This document shows positions 15,560 through 22,684 of a stretch of 38,135 nucleotides of DNA, in pieces (the first letter of the stretch is position 1; every line of letters starts with the position of its first letter). The notes under the pieces are model-generated. The model saw only the letters and a program-made list of their open reading frames with translations. It did no database searches and was not told the origin of the DNA. Where the stretch lies: contig CABSMC010000017.1 in the NCBI GenBank assembly GCA_902478715.1, positions 1-38,135 on the forward strand, written 5' to 3'. The position numbers and the translations under genes were made by a program. The DNA comes from an uncultured Adlercreutzia sp. (lineage in GTDB: Bacteria > Actinomycetota > Coriobacteriia > Coriobacteriales > Eggerthellaceae).

Positions 15560-16417
15560 ATGCATGAAAATATTGATTCAGTTGGTAAGGATTTTTCGAG
15601 GACAACGATACTGGGAGCAATCGAGGAGGATCTACGGTCTGAACATCCGCTATTTGTGAATGGGTCAACGTCTGAACGCGTTTCCGGGACTTTTTGGCAT
15701 ATGTTGGAAATTGAAGAGAAATTAAGATGCGTTTGGGATGTTTCTGCCGAAAAGATGTTGAGCGAAGAGGATATTGCTGCGGTGGAGCAAGCGATTCTTT
15801 CCATGAAGAAGCCATCTGATTCTCAGTCCAGCATGTTGAAGTATGAATCTGAGCTATTGAGCAAAATAAGATCATTCAGAGATAGTACTAATAAGGATGA
15901 GAAACAAAGAACTTCGCTGCTTCGCAAGCTTATGGAATACGAGTGCATGATCCTTGATCGATTCGATATTCATTTGTCCGAGAAAGAAAAGCAAAGTAAG
16001 CCGAAGCTTGAGTTTCCCGACAATAACCAGATTTTCTTATCTTATCAATATAATGATAAATTATATACTATTGGTTTATATATAATATTTAAGCATTATG
16101 GATGGTATCTGTATGTTGATTGGATGCACAACGATTCAATCCAAGATTGTGACATGCTGAAAAAGGTACTTGCGATGGAAGTGATAAATTCGCGTAAGTT
16201 TGCATCTTTGCCGCATTATAAATTACTTTTTGGCCAGCCGATAGATAATTCGAACATTACAGCATGGTGTGCTTGGGAGATTGGCCTGCGATATAGCTAC
16301 GCAAAAGACAGGTCCGAGCGAAAGTATGCAATTGCGGCGGTTCGGGAGGTTGAATTGCCGCTTATATTGCAATCCTTCAAAGTGGCTTGTTCGGTCGACG
16401 ATATAGAGGGCTCGTAG
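15560..16417 (+). CDS. Protein with helical N-terminus and C-terminal TIR-like domain
   Basis: 285 residues. Residues 1-150 are mostly helical and charged, with no recognised domain. The C-terminal part (about 156-255) looks TIR-like: NQIFLSYQYNDKLYTIGLYI, then GWYLYVDWMHND, and NSNITAWCAWEIGLRYSYAK, where Glu240 sits in the W-x-x-W-E position seen in TIR/toll-like NAD-consuming domains. It follows the membrane-protein gene by 22 bases and shares its AT-rich composition (notably 16,040-16,100). The ribosome site before ATG 15560 is weak (AAAAGG, 12 bases away), so expression may depend on upstream translation. Two TIR-type proteins around one membrane protein suggest a sensor/signal producer plus partner. 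The domain call is by motif only. Confidence 0.68.
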   Translation: MHENIDSVGKDFSRTTILGAIEEDLRSEHPLFVNGSTSERVSGTFWHMLEIEEKLRCVWDVSAEKMLSEEDIAAVEQAILSMKKPSDSQSSMLKYESELLSKIRSFRDSTNKDEKQRTSLLRKLMEYECMILDRFDIHLSEKEKQSKPKLEFPDNNQIFLSYQYNDKLYTIGLYIIFKHYGWYLYVDWMHNDSIQDCDMLKKVLAMEVINSRKFASLPHYKLLFGQPIDNSNITAWCAWEIGLRYSYAKDRSERKYAIAAVREVELPLILQSFKVACSVDDIEGS

Positions 16418-16577
16418 CTCTGAGCGCTTAATGAGCAGTCGAGGCGCATGGTGATCGGTGCAATTGCGAAAACTGCGGGATCAGAGTTGTGTATGGAGAA
16501 GCCTTCGATGCGAGCCCTTGTCATTGGCGATTCTGAAAATTGGGATTTGTATGGAGTCGATTGGCTGATTCTGACGT

Positions 16578-16592
16578 GAGCTTCTGAAGCTC
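16578..16592. promoter_or_regulatory. Perfect inverted repeat near a -10 box
   Basis: GAGCTTC T GAAGCTC is a 7-base perfect inverted repeat with a single central base. TATAAA at 16608-16613 lies just downstream and the leader ORF follows. The position suits a repressor operator, but no regulator is identified. Confidence 0.35.
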
Positions 16593-16627
16593 GAATACAT
16601 ATTTCGTTATAAAATGGAGTGATGATC

Positions 16628-16686
16628 AAGGAGGAATAAGGGAATGCTACCGACGCATGCGAGGCAGCAATAACCCTCGCATTTTT
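16628..16686 (+). promoter_or_regulatory. Orphan leader-peptide and terminator unit
   Basis: A strong ribosome site AAGGAGG (16629-16635) is followed by ATG 16644 and a nine-codon ORF, MLPTHARQQ, ending in TAA. ATGCGAGG (16657-16664) inside this ORF pairs perfectly with CCTCGCAT (16675-16682), followed by TTTTT. This is the layout of an attenuator, in which ribosomes on a short ORF would disturb the terminator. The gene it would control is not intact: only a decayed frame follows. Confidence 0.5.
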
Positions 16687-17063
16687 GCGCCTTGCCAAAC
16701 AAATCGCGGAAACACCAAAATACTTCCAATCCGAGCTTGAGAGTGCAGGATCAGATTTGGACTAATCAATTAGAACAGACAGAGGCCAAGTAGTCAACGT
16801 CTATGCAGTTGTTCCTCCCTGGGTTGCCTGCATGACAGTAGCCCGCAAGGCAAGCAGCGCCCTAGCGTCAAGAAGATAGCAGAAGAGGATCCCTTCAAAT
16901 GTACGACAAATTCGCCTAACTACAACGACTATACACCCCGTGACCGAGCAAGAAGCAGGCAGCAAAAGCTGATAAAAAGCAATTCTCCTCCTGATTATCT
17001 AAGCGCACGGTCCGAAGCCCATTCGAATGAAGCAATCAGATTCCGTCTTGTCCGTCTAATAAT

Positions 17064-17116
17064 TGAGTTACGTATAGGTCTCCTTGGGCGGTTTTGCCGG
17101 CGAGACGAAGTATAAT
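17064..17116 (-). pseudogene. Possible second acyltransferase 5' remnant
   Basis: Bases 17065-17114 align without gaps to 13411-13460, the start region of the acyltransferase fossil, at about two thirds of positions, including CTCCTTGGGCGG and GAGTTACG. On the minus strand the matching codons read R-N-S-x-I after an ATA in place of the ATG. TATAAT at 17111-17116 probably now serves the flavin reductase gene on the plus strand. Confidence 0.35.
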
Positions 17117-17181
17117 CGAGCGGGTCATCGTATCCCATGCCCTCGGGGCTTGAGTCCTCGAGCTTGCAGAAAGGACGTTTC

Positions 17182-17874
17182 ATGATCGATCGCAAGGCAT
17201 TTCGCTCCCTGTCTTCGGGGCTCTACCTAATCACGGCCAAGGCGGGTGACGCGCGCTGCGGCTGCGTGGTGAACACGCTCGTGCAGGTGGCGAGCGAGCC
17301 GGCCACGCTGTCGGTGTCGCTGAACAAGGAGAACGCCACCACTGCCGCCATCCTGGAGTCGGGCCGCTTCGCCGCCACGGTGCTCGCCGAGGACACCCCC
17401 ATGGAGCTCATCGGCACCTTCGGCTTCCACACCTCTGCCGACACTGACAAGTTCGTCGCCTGCGAGCACGCCGTCGACGGTGCGGAGGTGCCCTACGTGA
17501 CCGAGCACGGCCTGGCGCGCTTCTCCGTCTCCGTCACCGAGACCATCGATGTGGGCAGCCACTACCTGTTCGTGGGCGTCGTGGAAGAGGCCGAGGTGCT
17601 CGCTGCCGGCGACCCGCTCACCTACGCCTACTACCACGCCGTGAAGGGCGGCAAGACTCCGCCCAAGGCCGCCACCTACAACAACGGCGACGAGGCGGCG
17701 GTTCCCGGCGTCACCGAGACGGCCGCCGGCGCGCCCGAGGCCGGCAAGAAGATCGCCTGGCGCTGCACCATCTGCGGCTACATCGAGGAGGGCTACCCGG
17801 ACGGCCTGCCCGAGGGCTACATGTGCCCCATCTGCGGCGCCCCCCGCGAGATGTTCGAGCGCGTGGAGCTGTAG
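17182..17874 (+). CDS. Flavin reductase-like protein fused to rubredoxin
   Basis: 230 residues, start ATG 17182 behind AAAGGA. Residues about 1-160 are a flavin reductase-like, FMN-binding split-barrel domain (MIDRKAFRSLSSGLYLITAK opening, CVVNTLVQVASEPATLSVSL, TFGFHTSADTDKF). After a short Ala/Gly linker, the C-terminal 40 residues are rubredoxin-like: WRCTICGYIEEGYPDGLPEG, then CPICG, giving two CxxC pairs that bind one iron. Such 'high molecular weight rubredoxins' pass electrons from NAD(P)H-linked flavin to oxygen- or NO-reducing diiron flavoproteins in anaerobes. The role in oxidative or nitrosative stress is from the family. It has a -10 box (TATAAT, 17111) and stands alone. GC content returns to the core level here. 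Confidence 0.9.
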   Translation: MIDRKAFRSLSSGLYLITAKAGDARCGCVVNTLVQVASEPATLSVSLNKENATTAAILESGRFAATVLAEDTPMELIGTFGFHTSADTDKFVACEHAVDGAEVPYVTEHGLARFSVSVTETIDVGSHYLFVGVVEEAEVLAAGDPLTYAYYHAVKGGKTPPKAATYNNGDEAAVPGVTETAAGAPEAGKKIAWRCTICGYIEEGYPDGLPEGYMCPICGAPREMFERVEL

Positions 17875-17925
17875 AGGGCGCCGCTCATCTTCCTTGCGTG
17901 GATCTGCAACGAGCCTGCAAGCCCA

Positions 17926-18008
17926 CCGTAGGGGCCGATCTCGGTCGGCCCTCCCGAGTGGGGGAGTCTCGCTTGCGGTGAGGGGCGACCAAGGTCGCCC
18001 CCCTACGG
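17926..18008. repeat. Palindromic intergenic repeat, family 1, copy 1
   Basis: An 83-base element bounded by CCGTAGGGG and CCCCTACGG. It contains two small stem-loops: GGCCGATCTCGGTCGGCC near the left end and GGGCGACCAAGGTCGCCC near the right. The same architecture recurs at 20003-20081 (inverted) and 30164-30242. All copies are intergenic. Confidence 0.85.
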
Positions 18009-18069
18009 AGGTTTCCGGGGCCCGATGAGTTGATCTTCGCCTGCTGCGCTCGAGTCTTTCCCTGCGCGC

Positions 18070-18075
18070 TATAAT
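18070..18075 (+). promoter_or_regulatory. -10 box of the LCP gene
   Basis: A perfect TATAAT lies 47 bases before ATG 18122; an AAGGAGA ribosome site precedes the start. A clear -35 is not seen. Confidence 0.45.
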
Positions 18076-18121
18076 TGTTTGTCAAAGTGTCAATGAGGCG
18101 AAGCGCGCGCAAGGAGACCCC

Positions 18122-19141
18122 ATGGAAGAGGAGCTGGCAGCGGGGGAGTTGGCGGAATTGGTGGAGAAGCCGGAGAATCCGAGCGACTCCGCCGAGGGCT
18201 ACACCCCCGTTCAATGGACGCGAAAGAAAATCGCTCTGGCCGTGGTGATCGGCGTCGTCGTGGCGGCGCTTTCCCTCGGCTGCGCGGCGGCCTTGTACCT
18301 GCATACCATTGACTTGGCCCTTGCCGGCGGCATGGATGCTGCCCAGCAGGACGACCTCGCCGAGGCGCTGCAGCCGCCGAAGCCCAAGGCCGCCGCGCCT
18401 GATGCGCATGCCAAGGAAGTCGACGAGCCGGCTTCCTCCGCCTATTACGTGGCCATTCTCGGCTGCGACGCGCGCCCCAACGAAACCATCGCCCGCTCGG
18501 ACGTTACCATGCTCGCCCGCGTCAACACCGATACGGGAACGGTGCACCTCGTCTCGGTGCCCCGCGATATGATGGTGGAAATCGAGGGCCATGGCACCCA
18601 GAAGATCAATGCCGCCTTGGCTTTCGGCGGCCCGGCCGGCGCCGTGCGGGCGCTATCGGCCTTCGCCGGCGTGCCCATCACCCATTACGTCGAGCTGCGC
18701 TTCGAGCAGCTGGTGGAGCTGGTGGATCGTCTCGGCGGCGTCACTGTGGACGTCCCCGAAGGCTTCACTTCTGACACGAGCGGTATCACGCTGGCCGCCG
18801 GCACCCAGACGCTCTCCGGGGAAGAGGCCCTTGCCTTTGCTCGCGAGCGTCACGCCGTCTCCTCCGGCGACTTCAGCCGCGCCGCCGCCCAGCGGGCGAT
18901 CATATCCGCCATCGCCGATGAGGTTCTCGCCTCCCCGCCGACGGAGCTGCCCTCGCTGGTGGGCTCGCTCGCCGCCTGCGTGACCACCGACTACACCGTG
19001 GCCGAGCTGGCCGATACAGCCCTCGCCCTGAAGGACGCCGGCGTCACGGTGTACTCGGCTGCCTGCCCCAGCTATTCCTTCGGCGAGGGCGGTATCAGCT
19101 ACGTCGGCGTCATGTACGACGAGTGGCGCGCCATGATGTAG
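18122..19141 (+). CDS. LytR-CpsA-Psr (LCP) family wall-polymer ligase, amber-shortened
   Basis: 339 residues to the first stop. An acidic cytosolic N-terminus, one membrane helix (about 39-60), then an extracellular LCP domain (about 105-270): SDVTMLARVNTDTGTVHLVS, VPRDMMVEI with the conserved arginine, and later LSGEEALAFARERH with the arginines that grip the lipid pyrophosphate. LCP enzymes attach teichoic acid or polysaccharide from a lipid carrier to peptidoglycan, a natural last step for the glycan made at the left of the window. The TAG at 19139 is followed by 49 more open codons in frame (19142-19288), which end in a second TAG just before a terminator. The first TAG is one base change from CAG (Gln). 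The conserved domain is complete without this tail. Confidence 0.88.
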   Translation: MEEELAAGELAELVEKPENPSDSAEGYTPVQWTRKKIALAVVIGVVVAALSLGCAAALYLHTIDLALAGGMDAAQQDDLAEALQPPKPKAAAPDAHAKEVDEPASSAYYVAILGCDARPNETIARSDVTMLARVNTDTGTVHLVSVPRDMMVEIEGHGTQKINAALAFGGPAGAVRALSAFAGVPITHYVELRFEQLVELVDRLGGVTVDVPEGFTSDTSGITLAAGTQTLSGEEALAFARERHAVSSGDFSRAAAQRAIISAIADEVLASPPTELPSLVGSLAACVTTDYTVAELADTALALKDAGVTVYSAACPSYSFGEGGISYVGVMYDEWRAMM

Positions 19142-19291
19142 CGGGTCGACGCGGGGCTCGACCCCGCCGACGAGTCTGTGGAAATCCCCGAGCCCCAGGC
19201 CAGCGACGAGGACCTCGGCGCCGCCACCAACGCCCGCTCCCCACGCGACTATTCCGGCCGCATCGACCAAGCCAGCTTCAAGGACAACTAG
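19142..19291 (+). other. In-frame extension of the LCP gene beyond an amber codon
   Basis: After TAG 19139-19141 the same frame runs 49 codons (RVDAGLDPADESVEIPEPQA... SGRIDQASFKDN) to TAG 19289-19291. Codon usage is GC-rich and coding-like, and the acidic tail ends three bases before a strong hairpin. This is what one expects if the ancestral protein ended here and a CAG became TAG. Confidence 0.6.
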
Positions 19292-19294
19292 AAA

Positions 19295-19318
19295 GGGCCC
19301 GGCGATTGTGCCGGGCCC
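19295..19318. terminator. Convergent hairpin between the LCP and HPt genes
   Basis: GGGCCCGGC and GCCGGGCCC form a perfect 9-base stem with a 6-base loop, placed between two convergent genes. There is no U-run, so it may terminate only in part or act in both directions. Confidence 0.6.
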
Positions 19319-19344
19319 TCCGAATGGTCGGGATTGCGCCGCGC

Positions 19345-19713
19345 CTACAGCGTGCCGTCGCGCCAATCTTCCAAGCCCTCGATAACCAGCTTGTGGGCGC
19401 GTTCCACTTCGGGGAGGTGCTTGGCGGCCGCCTCGTACTCGCCGGCGTACAGCGCGTCGGAGACGAGCGCCGCACACTCGTAGAGATCCTTGAACGACAA
19501 GTTCCCCGCCACGCCCTTCAGCGCGTGGGCCTGGCTGTAGCCCTCCGAGTAATCCTTGGCCTCCATGGCGGCCTGAAGCGCCACCAAATGCCCGTCGTCC
19601 AGATACTTCAGCGCCAGGCGCTCGTATAGCTCGGCGTTGTCGCCGAAGCGATCCATGGCGTCCACGTAATCGATGCCGAAGGGACGAAGCTTGTCTGCGA
19701 TCTGAGCGGTCAT
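19345..19713 (-). CDS. HPt (histidine phosphotransfer) domain protein
   Basis: 122 residues, all helical. The start ATG 19713 is chosen because AAAGGAG lies 5-6 bases before it; a further in-frame ATG upstream (19734) lacks a site. The motif AHALKGVAGNLS, near the middle, is the HPt signature, with the first histidine (SQAHALKG) being the phosphate acceptor. Stand-alone HPt proteins carry phosphate between hybrid sensor kinases and response regulators. No kinase or regulator lies next to it, so its partners are elsewhere. A promoter is visible at 19802-19830. Confidence 0.85.
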   Translation of the reverse strand: MTAQIADKLRPFGIDYVDAMDRFGDNAELYERLALKYLDDGHLVALQAAMEAKDYSEGYSQAHALKGVAGNLSFKDLYECAALVSDALYAGEYEAAAKHLPEVERAHKLVIEGLEDWRDGTL

Positions 19714-19801
19714 GATCGCTCCTTTCCCGTGCAAATTCCGGCGCCCGCGCCCCTCTCTCCTCTTCTTCGGACGGCAGTCGCGTTAAGTAAAACTGCTGCT
19801 C

Positions 19802-19830
19802 AGTGTAGTCGCACGTCACGAAGCTGTCAG
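19802..19830 (-). promoter_or_regulatory. Promoter of the HPt gene
   Basis: On the minus strand, CTGACA (19830-19825) and TACACT (19807-19802) are spaced exactly 17 bases and point at the HPt gene, whose start lies about 90 bases downstream. Confidence 0.55.
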
Positions 19831-19925
19831 CGGAGCGGGTCACTCGTTTCCGTTTCGTAGCCAGTTGTAAGCAAGCTGTAATATGAATTTTGACGAATCG
19901 TCACCACTGCCGAGCCCAGATGTGA

Positions 19926-19943
19926 TATTGACGCCGGTCAATA
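19926..19943. promoter_or_regulatory. Inverted repeat TATTGAC-GCCG-GTCAATA
   Basis: A perfect 7-base inverted repeat with a 4-base spacer lies in the 395-base gap between the tgt stop and the HPt start (19714-20108). It resembles a dimeric regulator site. It is about 100 bases upstream of the HPt promoter. Apart from this, the promoter and the family-1 repeat, I see nothing else in the gap. Confidence 0.3.
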
Positions 19944-20002
19944 ACGTTTGCCGAAGTCAGCGAGGGAATTGTGGAAGGAAGCCTCCGCAGGTCGCCGAGT
20001 TT

Positions 20003-20081
20003 CCGTAGAGGGCGACCTCGGTCGCCCCTTGCCGCGAGTGCGGCGTCACTCGGGAGGGCCGACCGAGGTCGGCCCCTACGG
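20003..20081. repeat. Palindromic intergenic repeat, family 1, copy 2
   Basis: A 79-base element in the opposite orientation to copy 1: CCGTAGAGG at the left and CCCCTACGG at the right. It has the same paired stems (GGGCGACCTCGGTCGCCC and GGGCCGACCGAGGTCGGCCC) and a shared CTCGGGAG-type centre. Most bases match copy 1 when reversed. Confidence 0.85.
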
Positions 20082-20108
20082 GGACGGTCGCCAAGGCGCC
20101 CAAGCTTC

Positions 20109-21260
20109 CTAGTAGTCCGCCGCCGCGTCGCTTTCCATCCACTGCTCGAAGAACTCCTCGTAGGCGTCGGCGAGCACGGCTTCCCGCGCGCGGCGCATGA
20201 GATCCAGCAGGAAGTGCAGGTTGTGCACCGATAGCAGGATGGCGCCGAGCATCTCGTTCTGCTTTACGAGGTGCCGGATGTAGGCGCGCGTGTGGCTGCG
20301 ACAGGTGGGGCAGTCGCAGGCCGGATCGAGCGGCGTGAAGTCGCGGGCGTACTTGGCGTTGCGCATGTTCATGCGGCCGGCGCTGGAGAACGCCGTGCCC
20401 ATGCGGGCCGTGCGGGTGGGCAGCACGCAGTCGAACATGTCGACGCCCTCGCGCACCGCGCGCACGAGCGTGGTGGGGTTGCCCACGCCCATGAGGTAGC
20501 GCGGCCGGTCGTCCGGGCAGGCGCGGGCCACCTCTCCCAAGGTTTCGAACATCACCTCGTGGTCCTCACCCACGGAGTAGCCGCCGATGCCGTAGCCGCC
20601 GAAGCGCCGGCCGCCCGCGGCCAGCGACGCCTCTTCGATCTCGCGCAGCCGCCGCACGCTTTCCAAGCGCAAATCCAGGTGCATGCCGCCCTGCACGATG
20701 CCGAAGAGCGTCTGGTCGGGGCGCGTGTGGGCCGCCAGGCAGCGGCGCGCCCAGGCGCTGGAGTAGTCCACGGCGCGCGCCACGAACTCGCGGGTGGCGG
20801 GGTAAGGGGCGCACTGGTCCAGCTGCATGGCGATGTCGGCGCCGATGAGCTCCTGGATGCGCATGTTCTCCTCGGGCGTCCAGTGGATTTTGCTGCCGTC
20901 GTAGATGGACTGGAACGTGACCCCGTCGTCGGAGAGCTTCACGGTGTCGGCAAGGCTGAACACTTGGAAGCCGCCGGAGTCGGTGAGCATGGGGCCGTCG
21001 TAGTTCATGAAGCGGTGGATGCCCCCGGCCTCGGCCACCAGCTCCGCGCCGGGGCGCATGGCCAAGTGGTAGGTGTTCGCGAGTACCACCTGGCTGCCCA
21101 GCTCGCGCAGCTGGTCGGTGGTGATCCCCTTCACCGTGGCGGAGGTGCCCACGGGCATGAACATAGGCGTGTGGAAATCGCCGTGGGCAGTGGTGTAGGT
21201 GAGCGCGCGGGCGTGCCCGCTTACGGCATCGCAAGTGCAATCGAACAGTGCCAAAGTCAT
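20109..21260 (-). CDS. tgt: tRNA-guanine transglycosylase
   Basis: 383 residues, full family length. The enzyme swaps guanine-34 of Asp, Asn, His and Tyr tRNAs for the queuosine precursor preQ1. Visible features are TPMFMPVGTSATVKGITTDQ and MLTDSGGFQVFSLA (substrate aspartate), GIVQGG, the nucleophile segment MFDCVLPTRTARMG, and the zinc site CDCPTC with a downstream His near the C-terminus. It is divergent from queA, which completes the next step of the same pathway. The start is given as ATG 21260. The ribosome site AGAAGGA abuts this ATG, however, and would fit better a TTG two codons later, which would shorten the protein by two residues. Confidence 0.96.
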   Translation of the reverse strand: MTLALFDCTCDAVSGHARALTYTTAHGDFHTPMFMPVGTSATVKGITTDQLRELGSQVVLANTYHLAMRPGAELVAEAGGIHRFMNYDGPMLTDSGGFQVFSLADTVKLSDDGVTFQSIYDGSKIHWTPEENMRIQELIGADIAMQLDQCAPYPATREFVARAVDYSSAWARRCLAAHTRPDQTLFGIVQGGMHLDLRLESVRRLREIEEASLAAGGRRFGGYGIGGYSVGEDHEVMFETLGEVARACPDDRPRYLMGVGNPTTLVRAVREGVDMFDCVLPTRTARMGTAFSSAGRMNMRNAKYARDFTPLDPACDCPTCRSHTRAYIRHLVKQNEMLGAILLSVHNLHFLLDLMRRAREAVLADAYEEFFEQWMESDAAADY

Positions 21261-21294
21261 TCCTTCTATCCGTGAAATACCGGTAGAGCCGGAG

Positions 21295-21477
21295 GCCGAG
21301 GGGGTGCTCGCAGACCTCTGATCGCCCCCCCGGAGAACGCGATCGTCAAGAATCAGCTTCCACTTCAGCAGCAGCGATGCCGGGATGGTACCCGCCTATG
21401 TGCGTCATCTTCGCTGATTCTTTTATCGCGTTCGGAAGGGGATAAAGCGATCAGCGGGCTGCGAGCACCCCCTCGGC
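21295..21477. repeat. 183-base nested palindrome between tgt and queA
   Basis: GCCGAGGGGGTGCTCGCAG (21295-21313) pairs perfectly with 21459-21477. Inside, CTGATCGC (21318-21325) pairs with 21447-21454, GAACGCGAT (21335-21343) with 21425-21433, and GAATCAGC (21350-21357) with 21413-21420, all in nested order. It fills most of the divergent intergenic region. It could be a mobile palindromic element, a bidirectional structured leader or a cruciform. Confidence 0.8.
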
Positions 21478-21547
21478 ACCCGACCCCCGCGAGTTGAGGT
21501 AGGTCATGGTAGTATAGCGCCTGCATGCATTCAAAGGAGCGCTTTTC

Positions 21548-22645
21548 ATGAGAACCGATGATTTCGACTACAACTTGCCCGAAGAGCTTATCGCTCAGGA
21601 GCCAGCGGCCGTGCGCGACGAGTGCCGGCTGCTCGTGATGGACCGCAAGAGCGGGGAAGTAGAAGATCGCATCTTCAAGGACATCATCGACTACTTGCGG
21701 CCGGGGGATTTGCTCGTGGCCAACGAGACGCGGGTCATGCCGGCGCGCCTGCTCGGCGCCAAGCGGGGCACGGGGGGCGCGGCCGAGGTGTTTCTGCTGC
21801 GCGAGTGCGGAGGCCCAGAGCCGCGCACGAACCGCGTGGCCTTCTGGGAGGTGCTCGTGCGGCCGGGCAAGCGCTTGAAGCCGGGCTCCGGGGCCGTGGT
21901 TGATTTCACCAACGCCGCCGGGGACGTGGTGCTTTCCGCCGAGATCATCGATTGGGCCCGCGACGGGCAGCGCGGCGAGCGCGTGGCGCGACTTTCCACG
22001 ACGCTGCCGTCGCTTGACGAGGCTCTACATGCCGTGGGACACACGCCCTTGCCGCCCTACATCCGCGACTACGCCGGCGACGAGGAGCTGTACCAGACGG
22101 TGTACTCGCGCCGGGAAAGCTCGGCGGCCGCGCCCACGGCCGGGCTGCACTTCACGCCCGAGCTCATCGAGCGCTTGCGCGAGCGCGGCATCGGCTGGGC
22201 CACGGTAGAGCTGGAAGTGGGCCTGGACACCTTCCGCGTCGTCGACGAGGACGATCCGGAGAAGCACCACATCCACACCGAGTTCTACACGGTGCCCCAG
22301 GCCACGGTGGATGCCGTGAACGCGACCCATGCCGCGGGCGGCCGCGTCATCGCCGTGGGCACCACGAGCGTCCGCAGCCTGGAAAGCGCCTGGGATCCCG
22401 AGGCCGACGGCGGCCGGGGCGCTCTTGTCGCCCGCGATCGCGAGGCCACGAGCCTCTATATCCTGCCGGGTTACGAGTTCCATGTGGTCGATGCCCTCAT
22501 CACCAACTTCCACGTGCCGCGCTCCACGCTCATGATGCTCGTCTCCGCCTTCAGCACCCGCGAGAACATCCTGGCCGCCTACCAGCACGCCATCGACGAG
22601 CGCTACCGCCTCCTCTCCTTCGGCGACGCCATGTTCTTGCACTAG
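21548..22645 (+). CDS. queA: S-adenosylmethionine:tRNA ribosyltransferase-isomerase
   Basis: 365 residues. QueA transfers and isomerises the ribosyl part of SAM onto preQ1 in tRNA, giving epoxyqueuosine. The N-terminus DDFDYNLPEELIAQEPAAVR is diagnostic. RPGDLLVANETRVMPARLLG, GHTPLPPYIRDY, and AAPTAGLHFTPELIERLRERG with VGLDTFRVV follow, as does VGTTSVRSLES, all conserved in the family. ATG 21548 has an AAAGGAG site 8 bases upstream. It is divergent from tgt across the nested palindrome, an arrangement that lets one region control both queuosine genes. Confidence 0.96.
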   Translation: MRTDDFDYNLPEELIAQEPAAVRDECRLLVMDRKSGEVEDRIFKDIIDYLRPGDLLVANETRVMPARLLGAKRGTGGAAEVFLLRECGGPEPRTNRVAFWEVLVRPGKRLKPGSGAVVDFTNAAGDVVLSAEIIDWARDGQRGERVARLSTTLPSLDEALHAVGHTPLPPYIRDYAGDEELYQTVYSRRESSAAAPTAGLHFTPELIERLRERGIGWATVELEVGLDTFRVVDEDDPEKHHIHTEFYTVPQATVDAVNATHAAGGRVIAVGTTSVRSLESAWDPEADGGRGALVARDREATSLYILPGYEFHVVDALITNFHVPRSTLMMLVSAFSTRENILAAYQHAIDERYRLLSFGDAMFLH

Positions 22646-22684
22646 AGGGACGGCCTGCGGTAGAGGGCCGGCCCCTCATCGGCG

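Larger units (their letters stand above)
16418..17181. other. 764-base stretch without an intact gene
   Basis: Codon-like signal is poor here. It holds a perfect inverted repeat (16578-16592), a short leader ORF with terminator (16628-16686), a decayed frame and a possible acyltransferase 5' remnant. The decayed frame runs 16679-16879, reading AFLRLAKQIAETPKYFQSEL, a TAA at 16763, then SIRTDRGQVVNVYAVVPPWV; I do not recognise the protein. The acyltransferase remnant is near 17064-17116. Composition is intermediate between the AT-rich cassette and the core genome, as expected at the edge of an acquired segment. Confidence 0.6.

Noticed and set aside
14383..16417. A classical Thoeris system (thsA-thsB)
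   Set aside because: No SIR2-SLOG or macro-domain protein is encoded next to the TIR gene. Only a small membrane protein and a second TIR-like protein are present.
22646..22684. GCGGTAGAGGGCCGGCCCCTC after queA as a fourth family-1 repeat
   Set aside because: Only part of one end matches and the second half is absent; it could equally be a weak terminator stem.
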